Part shown: positions 40,939-53,500 of the stretch, in pieces | How the letters are laid out: every line of letters starts with the position of its first letter | How positions within the stretch are numbered: position 1 is the first letter of the stretch | From: Neofusicoccum parvum | Taxonomy: Eukaryota > Ascomycota > Dothideomycetes > Botryosphaeriales > Botryosphaeriaceae | Assembly: GCA_020912385.1 (NCBI GenBank) | Contig: CP087220.1 | Span: 682,001-746,000 of the forward strand | Direction: 5' to 3' | DNA length: 64,000 nucleotides | Program-made: the position numbers and the translations under genes | The notes under the pieces: model-generated | What the model was told of the DNA's origin: nothing | The model's database searches: none | The model's input: only the letters and a program-made list of their open reading frames with translations

Positions 40939-43900
40939 TCAACACCACGCACTCCAACCCCCATATAACACCGCCAGATTCCGCTCATCCGTCGCCTGCT
41001 GGATTAGCTCCGCCACCGCCGCCGCGCTACTCAACGCCTTGCTCAACTTCCTCTCCACCACGCTCAGCGCCCTGCCTGCCTCGCCCTGAACCTCCTCGTC
41101 CTCCTTGCGCTTGCTCGTCATTTCCAGCAGGAATCTCTGTTCGTCGACGCCATCGCCCACGCCGCTCGGAGCCTCCGAGAGGCGATCAGCGCCATTTTCC
41201 GGCTTCACATCTGCGCCGTTGTTGTCCTTCTGCTGCTCCTCCTGCATCTTCTTGGCCTTCAACGGGGATACGCTCCAAGAGTACAGTGGATCGTAGCGGA
41301 GAACGTTGAGGATGGTCATAATTGAGTCGCGCTCGTCGCGCAGCGTATCGAGTGTGAATTCGCAGCAGCGGCGGAAGACGCCCTCCACGCCAGTGTAGCC
41401 CATGGCATCGACGATGTCGCGCGTGAGGCGGAACGGCACGACTTCCGGCACCGGCAGCACGCGGCCGGCCTCGAACGCCACACCGAGGTCGATGTGCACC
41501 GCCTCGCCAGATTGCTGGTCCAGCAGGATGTTATGGCAGTGGCGGTCGCCCAGCCCAAGCACGTGGCCAAGGATGCTGATAGCAGCGGTGCTACGCGTGT
41601 AGGCGAGCCGCTTTTCGAACCAGTCATCCGGGTCTTCGAAGCGCTCGAGGAAGAAGTAGCGCAAGACAGGGTTGAAGTTGCGGCAGACCTCTCTGTACAC
41701 CTTCAGCCGCTCTTCGTGCGTGTGTGACGAAATTCCCGTGATCTTTTTGCGGCAATTCTCCTGGGTCCAGTCCTTGGGGTAGTACGTAACGTGTCCCCGA
41801 TCGAGGTAATTCATCAGCGGCATCGTGTTTTGCACAAACTCAATGACACCTGAGCGGTGGCTGAGTGGCACGACTTTGTATGTCCGGATGTTGAGGTTCC
41901 GGAGGCGGGTTGCCGTATGGTTCTTCAGAAGCTCACTGACGTGCTCGAAAACTTGTTCCATGATAGCATCCTGTCTCAGGTCGTCATTGCCTGATTTGTA
42001 CAGCTGCTTGTATGGACGCCCATCTGTTCCAAACGCTGTGACTGTCTTCGGCTGACTGAGGCCATTGGCAATCCCCATCGTTGGCTTGAAGCTCTTGACC
42101 TTCGGAACATCCTGATAATCCCCACTGCTCCTTACTTGGATGTGCATGGTTATCGGCGGGACCTCGAGACCGGGGATGGATGTGAGCAGCTTCTTGGAGA
42201 TCGGATATTTCTGCATCTCGTAGTCTCTTCCTTGCTTGAACATAGTCGTATCAACGTACATGGCGAGATCGTTGTAGATAGAGTTTGCCCTGTTCACGCG
42301 CTCCCATGTATCGCGGCTGGCCTTATCAGCCTTCAACTGCCTCCCAATATTTTTTGCAGCAGCGTAGCGGGACTTGGCGGTATCCTCCTTCAAATTCTTG
42401 TCGCTGTATGAGCCGGCATAGATGTGGTGCATGCCATGGTATGGATGATCTCGGCAGATCCTGAATACCAGCCCGGACAAGATTTGCTGGAACTCGGAGC
42501 TCTCGTCTTGCAGTCTCGAGGAAAGTTGGTTCATGAGGCGGACAAACTTCCCACTTGGGACAGGTTTGATGTATTTGGACACCGCATTGTTGGCCAAAGG
42601 AAGATGGGAGTACTCAAGCCAGAGAGAACTCATCCGGAAGACGTCGTCGTCGTGGTCGTCGCAGGCCTGGAGGGCCAAGAGGTAGTTCTCCAAACTCTGT
42701 CGCAAGAAAGCGACCCGGCTATCACCCAACCGTTGAGCTTCCTGCATATCCATGTTGAACCATTTCCGGGCCCTTCTTGCCTGGCCTTTGTACCATTCTC
42801 TGGCATTCTTTGATTTGCTTGCATTCGCCATCCTATCGTACTCCGCGGCATCGGCTTCCCTTCTCTCAGCCAACGTCCGCATTCGATTTTGGTCATCCAC
42901 AAGGTCTTGGCTCTGAAGCTGCTGGTCACAGAAAGTTGCGAATGCATGATAAGTCTGACCAGCCATGGGCCCTTTGTTGTTGGACTTGAGCTCTCGAATC
43001 GCTGGTTCCATGTACTGCTTCATGATTTCTTCGGGCTTCTTCAAGCGCGCTTCAGCAGTGTATTGACCCTGGATTGCGTCAGCTCCATTTCAGACAAGAA
43101 TGTTACCCTTGGACTTACCAGCTTCGTCAGCAGCACGGTCCGGAGAGCCGTCGAGTCTTTCCTGCTACTTGTCCTAGTCTCATTTTCCAATTGCTGCAAC
43201 ATCCTGATGGACGTATTGGTTTCACCTTGGTCCCAAAGAACTCTGGCGACTTGGTACTTAGCACCGTCTTCCACATCGAACCCAACCTCACGGCAGGTCG
43301 GAACAATGTCTGCAAGATAAGTTGCGCTCGCAAGAAGCTCTTGCAGGGCGCCATGCCTCCGATAGATGTTGGCAGAATTGATCAATCCATTTGCCTCGTG
43401 CTCGCGCAGCTGTCTCGGTCCTGTGTGGAGGACACTTTGCAAGTGGGGGTTTTTGCTCAACATGCTGAAAAGTGTGTCACGCGCCGACAGTATTGGCCGG
43501 AAATCCTCCATGCTTCTTGATGTTAATCAAAGAAAGCCTGTATTTGTGGTCTGGGATGGGTTTTTTGACTTACCGAGCTTCTCCCATCCAAACGGTGCGG
43601 TTCTGAATGTCACTCCAGGTTTCTCCCAGTTCTTCTGGGTTTCCGGCGGTCATTATTTCGTCAATTTCGTTGAGCACGGAGAAGGTCCGGAGAGACGATT
43701 GAAGAGTCTTCGCTGAGGTGTTCGGGCCTGTACAAGTTGCGATCGTTTCAAGAAGGCTTTGGTCAAGATGCCCGCGAACAGTAGCCAGGTCTGTGGAGTT
43801 GCTCATGCCCTGGAATGCCTTGTAAACAGCTGCCGCCTCACACTTCTTGGAAGGAGGTGCTCTGATATCCCACTGCTCCAGCTTTTGGGCCACTTCAAGG

Positions 43901-46900
43901 GTATGATTGAGATTGTTTCCGGTGTCGCGGAAATCCCCATTCGATGAGATTGCGTGAGTCAGACTGTTGAGATTCAGCACGGCAAGATCCCTAACGATTC
44001 CGCTTGAATCCGATGGAGAAATGCTCTTGAGTCGACGCATTTCACTGTCCATCTTTGCGCCATGGAAAAGGAGGCCTTTAAAACCGTCAGACTCGTAGTC
44101 AAGCCGGTTCAGAACAGACTCAAGGCTCGGCTCTTGCTCCGCACCATAGAAAGAGTCAGGTTCGTCGAGGTTCTGGTAGATGGAAAGCTGGAGTTGAAGA
44201 GGAATAGATTGATGGACGAGCGTAGAAGAACGCCGTGAAGGTTTTGCCGGCTGCGATGCGTGTGTTTCTGCAAGTAGGAGGGCTGCCCTGTGCATTCCGC
44301 ACTTCACTGCTGCTTTTGAAGCATCGAGGTAATCAATATCCAGCCAATTGATGCGATCGGCTAAATTGCGTTCTCTTGGGATGGCTTGTGTCCGAATGTA
44401 GAGAACTGACCGGAGGAGAACTTTCAGATACGGTACGTCCTCGTCCCTTGTTTGCTGAAACCATTTGCGATAAGCGTCTGAAATTGCCTTCTTGATCGTC
44501 TGGTCACTGTCCAAGTCGCGCTCCAAAGCAAGGTGGAGGATGTAAGGGAATAGCTCCTCACTTAGAGAGGGTATCTCTGAGAGGCACTTGGGTAAGGCGT
44601 TTACAACACGGTCCTGGAAAGCGGACATCGATAACGAAATGCATAGGTCTGAGGCCCACGAAGAAATCTCCTTGCTCTTTTGAGGATATGCGTTTTTCTC
44701 GACACTGTAATGTGATTCCGGTTGCATGAGCGGAATTTTGAAGGCTCCGTTCATTGTGAGCCCGGAAACCAGTTCCGATGGAAGTACCTGTCTGATCTCC
44801 TGAAGTTGCTCGGAATCCACAGGCTGCTCGTGCTCTCTTTCGGACAGAATCTCTCGAAGTGTTTGCTCAGCAAGACCGGCCCTGCGTGGGTCATCGCCTT
44901 GCAAAACAGCTGCGAGGTTCTCGACAATCGAAACGCGGGAAGTCTTTGACTTTCGTCCTCGCAAATTTGCCCCATTGCTTTCACGAGCTGCTTTGCGCAG
45001 GCTTTCCTGTATCTCTCCGTTGGCACTGTAACTCCTTCCCAGGACCCTAGCCGCCCAGAGAAGGTACTGCTTGCTGTTGTTCGATCTCTGGCTGGATTTC
45101 CAAACTTGGGTAGCGAAGCGCGCGGCAAGATCGGCATCTCCGAGAATGTCGTCCCGGAAAGATGGTGGGAGTTGGAACTGTCGACAGAGCAAGCTGTATG
45201 CCAGATTTTGCGAAGGTCCGTTCAGTAATCGTCTTTCGCTTGAGTCGTCTTTCAACAACGCCATGAGAAGATCGCTTTCAGGGGATCCTCTAACTGCATT
45301 GCCTGCAGTCCGAACATCTCGTGCCGCACGGACCATTGATTGGAAAAGTTCCAGAGAAGCCCTAGTACTTCTACTGTTTGTTGACTTCTGAAGCTCACCC
45401 ACGTATGACTCAAGATAGCCGCTGAACCATGTGTCGAAGTCCTGGGCTTTCTGCATAGTCGCGAGGTATTGGCTCTCCTGAGTGGTGCTGTCCTGGGAGG
45501 AAGAGAGGAATACTCGAAGAGAAATCAAGATGGAGAGTGAGTTGCCGGCGACGAAGGAGAGTTGATCCATGAGTTGTGGTTTTCCATGATGCAAGAGATA
45601 TCGCACGATTCCGAACGTATCTTCTGCACATTGCGCATCTGTCAAAAACGGCCGCAGTGAGCCTAGTGACATTTGCAGAGGATATCCCTCGAATGCAGTC
45701 GGACCGGCAAGAGCAACAAGAAAGCGGATCTTTCTGATCATCGAGCAAGCATGCAGAGAGCCCAGGGCAGGGTGGATCTTGTCGAGCAGGTAGCGCATGA
45801 CGTACACAAAGCAGTCAGGCGTCCAGAAGTTAGCGTGGTCGTAACCCGTGCGACGACAGAGCCGTTTGATTTCTTCGAAAATGTGTTTCGCTTGGAAAAC
45901 AGGCTGTTGATCGGCGGGGAGAGATAGACTAGATGAGCTGATGTTCCGCATCTCGGTCATGTTGTCCTCAACTCTCTGAAATTCCGGATGCTTATGGATA
46001 GATTTTCCTGCTAAATCAACATCCTCCATGGTCGAGATTAGAACAGCCAGGACACAAGGGAATTGCTGCGCCAAGAGACCTTTGTAGGTGTTATCCCCCA
46101 GAAGTTCTCGAAGGGCTCTTTCGTGGCTCGCGTTGATCGTGTTGCGTAGAGACCCACGGCTGCGGCATTGGTCCCAGGCAATAGCGTAACCAGCGGCCTT
46201 GGCAAAATTCCTCTTTGCCAATACCTCCTGAGAAACTTTGAGAGCTTCAACAAGGACCGGAATCTCATCAGTGTTATTGCGCATGGTTAACTGTCCATAG
46301 GCTTCGCCCTGCAAATCTTCCAGAAGAAGCGCAAGGTTACTGTAGCCGAAGATGGCATAAGGAATATCCTCGATCTTCTGGCTCACGTCCATCCACGTGT
46401 AAAAGAGTTGGGAGGAAAAGAGCCGGAAGACGGACTGTGGACTGTCCAGATGCAAGGATTTCGAAATCATCTGAATACAACGAGCTGCATGCCCAGCTGA
46501 TTCCTTGACCAGGCCAGCGGCTTCAAAGATGTGGTAGACACTTCGGCGTAACAAAGTATGCCATGCAGCCCCCAAGCGAGCGAATCCCAGAAGGCGGAGT
46601 GCCATTTCCTCCACAGAATCTTGATCATCAGGGAGGCTTACGTAAACATCCTCGAAGATGGCGTCGTGCTGACTCAGGATAAAGAAGCTGAAGATCTCCG
46701 AAAGGCAATCAATGATGTGGAACTTGACGAGTATGTTCCCATCTTGAAGCAATGAGAAAAGACTAGTCCGTACCGAAGGCAAATTGAGATCCTTGGCGAA
46801 CTCAGGTTGAACCTGTAGTAGCTTTTGGAATAGGTTCGCCACTTTGATCTGGACTGAAGATGATGCAGCGCGTGCCTTCAACGGTCTCTTAATGAGCCAT

Positions 46901-49900
46901 TCGTAAATATCAGCCCCAAGATTGTAAGGGATGGCGTTGCTGGAGCCGCTGGGTTCCCGGTCTGTCCATGTCGTCGCAGTACCAGTCATAAGCTCCACAC
47001 AGAGCCCGATTGCAACTTCACTTCGCTCGTATTCATAGTTGAATAGAAACTCATCCGCAGCAAACTGCAGTAGTGTGTGGCCATCCTCGGCAGTGAGCTG
47101 CAATGGCGATGCCAGAATATCTGATATCAGCCGTTGGCACATCATAAAGTCGCCAGCAGTTAGTGAGATCATGTGTTGTGGGAACGCTGCGGGAATTTGA
47201 GCATCCGAAGCATCGATCATCCGAGAATCTTCCAAATCCTCTTCCGCTGTCCTATCGAATGCAGAAGCCAAAAGGAACAACATAGCTGATGTTGCAACGC
47301 GCACAGAGCTTCCGCTCATCTGTGCGGTCACGTCGTCCCTGGGAATATCGAAAGCCTCGCCTTTGGCAATGCGATTGCTGGTCTGCGAGTCGAAATCATC
47401 ATCAAGGTCCATGGGATCAATCGAATCTTTCGATCGTTGGCGCTCTTCTAGAGCTCTAGAAATGGAGAGGATGAGAGAACCAGTTCCCAGGTTATCAAAC
47501 AGGTCAGATCCAAGGGAGCTAAGGGTGGTTGTTTGGGGCAGACTCGGAGCGATCGCCTCCATTACCGCATCGACGTGCAACTGGTCACAGTCGGGACGTG
47601 ATATGAAGTTTGCCAGTGCCTTTATCAAGATCTCCGTAATACGCTTGAGGTCCTTGGTTCGTCCCGAAGGTGTCCTACGCTTGCCTGTGGACAACTGAGA
47701 GCACACAACGCAAAGGATTGAAATGGTACGGATCATGTCGCTATTGAAACTTTGAGCTCTGTCAGCTGCAGAGTCTTTGAACTGCTTAGACGCCTGTTCC
47801 ACTTCGGAGATACAGAAACCAAGGATAAAGTTGTCAGCCGGGACGGATCGATTCTGGTGAATGTCTGAGATGGCTCCAGCAACTGTCCGTGGCTGTGCAA
47901 GGAACTCGCTCTCATGACTTGACAAGAGCAGATAGTCTGCTAGCTGAGGGCATTGATTGGCTCGCAAAGCGGCTATTGCAAGAGGCCCGAGGTTGGAGAA
48001 TGGCCTTCCATTGTGTGGTGGCGGTGGTCGATCAGTGCTCATGAACAGCATTCGGACGATGTCCCAAGCGTCGTAATTGGAGGACCTTTGACTGGCATAG
48101 GATCTTTCGTAAAAGTTGCCTGAGCGGCTGGTTAGAGAAACTATGCTGACGGTTGCTAAGATTGACGAATGAGATTTCTTGCACTCACTTGGAGTCCATT
48201 TGGAGAATAGCCAGCGGAGCATGCGGTCAGTTGTAAAATGGGAGCTATGAGGGCTCTCTGAGCTTCTCACATCGAAAACGGTCAGCCACAGGGAGCATGA
48301 GCTCTCCGACAGAATGGCGGGCCCGTGAAGTTCGACGGAGCCGACCATAGCGTCTGCTGTCTCTGCAATAGCACTATAATCGACAAGACCGAGGCGAAGA
48401 ATGATGTCCATAGTATGAGAGGCGGCTCGACATGTCGATCCCGTCGTAACGTTCCGAGCAGATAATTGCCAGATGGTGGTCCAGAGATCTTTGAGCTCGG
48501 GCGACGAAGACGCACGTTGGACTGCACAGCTGGAGGAGCAATAGCATTAGCAAAAATCACTCAAGGTCAATTAGCAGGTGTACCTCGCAGTTCCGAGCAT
48601 AGCCCAATTCGATATAGCAGGGTTCCCGTCCGAGAGCCTTGCTGTCAACTTCTCCAAAGCGAGACGGATATCTTCTGTCGTAAGACGGGCTTGCTGCACC
48701 ATGAAGTTAACTACTTGGAGGGCGACGAGTCTAGTCGAAGGTTGTGGCCCTGAAATCTGGCGGAGATAGTCATGGAGATAGTCTGACGTGCGGCGCTTCT
48801 TGCTCGACAGCCCGTCTTCGTCTTGTTTAGATGATTGTTTTGGCTCTGAACGGTACGATTCAAGCACATTAGACAGGTCGGCAATAAAGAAAAGAGAGTT
48901 CCAACTGTGCTCGGAACGAAAATTGCCTGGTTTCAGCCGAAATACTGGCAGACAGAATGGCGAATCATCGAACGGGTACTCATTTGAGCATCGAAGGCGA
49001 AGGTCCTCAACCTGCAATTGCTCGCGCTCCACGCGTTTCAAATAGTCCGTGTGCATCGATTCGACAAGCTCCTCGAGGTTGATTCGGAGATCCTCAACAT
49101 CATGGGCCGCAAATTGTAACATGCGATGGATGTGCGCTCTGCAGAAGATCAAAGTCATGAGCAACTCGTCTTTCAAGGAAGTTAGCTTCATCGACCAGAA
49201 AGTCCTCATGACAGGAAGCAACCGTCGGATTGATTGCTGTGTGGAAGACATGGAGTCGAGGTTGGTCCTGGAAAGAACAGCATTAATGGCAGCAAAAGCG
49301 TCGACATGGGCGACCGCGAGGCTTCGCGGCGAGCAGAGCAATTCAGTCAGCGTCGAAAGAATAGGCTCCGCCTTATCCAACAAAGGCGCGTTGGTGGCTG
49401 ATGCAAGGTGCCGAAGGCAGCTCACAAGGTCGTCGGCCAAAGCATGAGAGCCAGCGCTCTGTCGCTGGCTCGGGCCTGAGTCCCGCATAAATGACCTCGC
49501 CGTCGACTCGGCAGAAGGATCCGGAGTCTGCATCCGAGGTGTTCCATTGCTGTTCAGGCTATTGGCAGGCTGCGAGGCTGGGGATAAAGCCAAGATTCCT
49601 TCCACGCAGAATTCTACGATAGTCTTCCATTCCTTCCGAGTCAAATGCTCGACGTGGGGTTGGAATTCGAGGATGATGCGCAGGCACCTGATGTAATTGG
49701 AAGAAATCGGCTCACAGTAGCCGTCGCCGGTAGATGGGAGAGTCTGCAGGATATGGTCGAGGACCAGCCTCACGGTCTTGTAGCGGATGATACGCACGCC
49801 CGCCTCTACGGCCATGCGCATTGCCGTGGTACATCCCGAGAGGGCAGAAGCAGCTTTGTTGCCTTTCGCTGAGGCTGATTTTGACTTGGGCGCACTCAAA

Positions 49901-50160
49901 TATTTAGCGCGCAGAGTGACGACGACGTCTCCAAGATAGGCGTAAACTTCGCTGAGAGACTTGTCGCTGAGCTTACTCAGCTTCGACTTGTTGCGGTTGT
50001 AGGTCAGTATGTGCTTGAACTCATCGACGCAACGGTCGCGGTCTACAACTTTTGATGCAGAGACGATATTGTCTGCCAAGCAGGTCAGCAAGGATTTAGG
50101 ATGGGGCATTCACGCAGAATCGGTACCCAGAGCTTCTAGCATGTTGATTTGGTCGGCCAT
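40939..50160 (-). CDS. TEL1: Tel1/ATM, DNA-damage checkpoint PI3K-like kinase
   Basis: Nuclear Ser/Thr kinase recruited to double-strand breaks and telomeres by the MRX/MRN complex. Six exons: 50160-50127, 50072-48584, 48529-48189, 48119-43574, 43512-43119, 43068-40939; 2977 residues, normal for the family. Introns are 54, 54, 69, 61 and 50 bp; the 69-bp one is in frame but has a GTGAGT donor and a CTAAC branch. Seen: a TAN motif at residues 15-27 (V-x3-K-x2-D-R-x3-V) just after the first splice; long helical HEAT region; FAT domain with FRPILSARDTLFS near the exon 4/5 border; kinase with KQLYKSGNDDLRQD, catalytic GDRHCHN (D about 2776) and DLGVAFE (D about 2795), which is the ATM form of DFG; and a FATC end LYGGWSAWC. 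The ATG at 50109 is an alternative start if intron 1 is retained. It is divergent from NUP192. Confidence 0.95.
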
Positions 50161-50526
50161 GATGGATGGTGTACGACGTCGCGTAAGTAACGACGAGCGG
50201 AACGCCGATGTTCTTGGTGGTGCATTTCCAGCAGCTACAACGATGCGCAGCTCACTCGGGTGACGAGTATGTGCGCTCAATGGGCCAGGCCCGTCTGCGT
50301 GACGGCAGTCGGACTGCGTGGGGAGGCAGCAGTGGGTCGGGTGAGGTGACGGAGGTGCGGCGGCGGCGGAGAGCGGACAACAGCTGGAGCGGGTCCGAGC
50401 GCGTCGGCGCGCGTTTTGACGAGAAGCTGCCGCTCCAGCCTGCGCATCACCACCCAAACAACGCGGCTCCCTCTGCACGCCGCCTCAGCCCCCGCGCCAG
50501 CCTGCGATGCCGCGGAGCTAGCTACC
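50161..50526. promoter_or_regulatory. Shared divergent promoter of TEL1 (-) and NUP192 (+)
   Basis: 366 bp between the two ATGs; all core promoter and leader sequence for both genes must lie here. GC-rich on the NUP192 side with C-rich tracts. No TATA box was seen. Confidence 0.6.
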
Positions 50527-53500
50527 ATGGCCGACACCGACAGCCTCGAAGCCCTGCAGGGCCTGCACCGCGACTTGCTGGCTCTTTCCGAGGCGCGCCT
50601 CCCCAACATCGAGCGTCTCTGGGCCGAGCTGCTTGCGCGCGTCGACGAGTTTAAAAAGCTGTTAGACAAGCCGCGCAAGAACGATAGAAGTCGCGAGGCC
50701 CTTAAGAAGGGTGCGTCCGTCCCAATTCTGCCAGGATTGGCCCCTGCTAACTGACCCGCCATGCAGACACGCTCGAGATCGACGGTGAGCAGTACCAGGT
50801 CAACGATGAATTCAAGCAGGACACCATCCGCGCCGCCGACTACCTGGATCTCGACGAGATCGAAGCCGCCAAGCTATGCCTCGCCGCCCAGGAGGATGCT
50901 GTCGAACTCGACCGCTCCCTCTATGCCGCAGCTATCATCCGCTTCCACAAGCGCCGTCAGTTCCTCCTCGAGTCCCTGCGCTTGGTGCTGAAGCAGTCCC
51001 ACGACCCCGAAGGCAATGAAGAGCTCGCTACCGCTTTTGGAGAATACGTGCGTCAGATTCTGGGCATTGGCGAGCAAATGCGCTTGGAGAATGGGCACGC
51101 ATACTGGCAGAAATGCTTGGCAAGCATGGGCGACATCGAGCGGTGGCTGCAGGGACTGGCCGACCTGATGCTGGCCGGCGCCATGGTCGGCAAGCCGGCT
51201 GAAGAGATGGAGATGATTGATTTCCAGCGCTCCAGCTTGACACGCCAGCACGAGTCCCTGGCCGCCATCTGCACCCACCTGATCAAGGCCGGCTACACCA
51301 GCATCGACAACTTCCGCGTCTTGATTGGCACGCTCAAGGCACTGAATAGGCACGACGTGATTCTCGTCCACTACGTGCCCATCGTCACTTCCTCGATCCA
51401 CCAGCTTGTTTCCTCGGAGCGTTCCTCGTCGCTGGAAGATGCGCGATCTCTCCATAGAGATGTAGTCGCTGGCAAGGAAGGCAACGGCTGGAAGCTCCGC
51501 AATTTCCATGCAGCTGTCATTGTGTGGTGGCTGGCCGAGTACAGCGGCAGATACGTCGATCCTGCGCCTCTGAATGGAGTTGACCTAGATGCAGAAGCGG
51601 AGGAACGATCACAGCTGTTCCTGGATTCCCTGAAAGACGGAGCGTTCCACTTCATGCTATCGGTGAGCCAAGATGTCAAGCCAAACAAGTGGTATGACCC
51701 GGCAAAAGCCCGCTTGTTGTCTTTTGTCCTCCAGGATGCTCCTTCGCTGCCGGCCGACTCGATACCCATCTCGGATTTCTTTCAGTCAGTATTCATGGAG
51801 CAAACACAGCTTTTTGTCGACGCATTCATCACCAACATGCCCGACACGCTACGGAAGCTCAAGGTTGAAGAGGATGACAAGCGCCGGATGATTCATTCCA
51901 GATTCCAACCGGGACCTGTTGAGCAAGAGTTACATCTCGAGAGGTTCCTTCTCATCATATCGTACGCCTTCGCCGAGAGCCCCGACGCAGCGCAAAATTT
52001 TTGGTCCGATACAGATGGCAATCTCTATGGCTTCTTGCAATGGGCAGCCAAGCGGCAGACTACCCCTCGCGTTGCTGCATTCTGCGAGATGCTGAAGTCT
52101 CTGTCGGAGGGAGAAGAATGTGCTGCCGCTGCACACAGATTCTTACAGGAGGAAAGCGCGGTGGCATCAGGCAAACTCCGCCGGACAAGCTCCCTAAGCT
52201 ACCAGCATATCCTAAGTGAGTTGCATTTCTATGCAACGAGCATCAAGGAAAAACCTGCACCTTCTCCGGCTATGCGCTACCAGCGGTCCGCTCAGGATAC
52301 GGATGATTATCTGGTCGAGCCTGAGACCGCCATGATGCTGGAGTGTCACCTGAGATTGCTTGCCCACTTGTGTAGAGAAAGTTCCGAGGCACGAGGCTGG
52401 ATTTTGAGCAACCCTAATTTCTCCGTTACTGAAATGCTCCTCCAGCTTGCAACCATCCCGATGGAAAGCCGACTGAGGGCAAATGTCTTTAGTGTTCTCA
52501 GCTCTCTCCTCGTGTCAAAGACAGCTCCAATCGCAGACAGCATCTGGATCCAGCTCGATCATTGGATAACCCACAACGCGGTACCGATTGCCATCACTTC
52601 ACGAACGACGGGGGGGCAAACCCCGGAGAAAATCTTCTTTGACACCGTCGCCGGGGAATATGATGAGGCAACAGCATTCATGAGCCTTCTAACAGCCCTT
52701 GTCGCGCCGTACGCTGATGATACCGGGCTGCATGACACCCTGCCGTTCCCCGAGACGCTCGGCTCCAGCTACCGGATGCCTGGAATCGACAAGTATGTGG
52801 ATTTCGCGCTTGAGCGCGTCTTTGACCAGCTGTGCAAGAAAATCGAAGACCCCCTACAATTGCGGGTCCTGCGATGGCACTGCCTTAATTTCATCTCCAT
52901 CTGCTTGTCCACCTTCAATGAGGACTTGGTCGTCTTCGCCTACCACTCGAACGTTCCTGTAGAAACGGCTATGCACTCCTCTTCGCTGCTTGCTTACGTC
53001 CAGCTCCATCCTTTCGCAAGAGTTATGGAGTGGCTCTTCAACGATAATGTGATTTCTTCTCTTTTCGCAGCCGCACATCAGGACGTAGCAGAGGTCAACG
53101 ACTCCACGCCCGACTCACCCCTGCTTCTCTCTCTGGTCGAGGGTATCGAGGTGTTGGAGCTGGTCATGAAGCTCCAGAACACATTTTTGGACATCGACCG
53201 GAACGGTCTTCGGTCTCAAAACGCCACCCAAAAGCGGCGGGTCGCGAACACAGCTCTCGCATCCTTCGAAGATGCTGTTCTCAACAACCTCTACATCGTC
53301 GTCGATCTCGGCCTGTATTGCGGTACAGGGCACCAGGATTTGACGCTCTACTCAATACACCTCTTGGAGAAGTTCACTTCGTCACGCAAGCTTGTTGTGT
53401 CTCCCATGGCTGGTTTTGGTCAACGATCCGACAGGAGCAAAATCATCGGCATCATGGAGAAAGACAACGACGCAGAGCGGATTGCGAAGGCTTTGACCGC

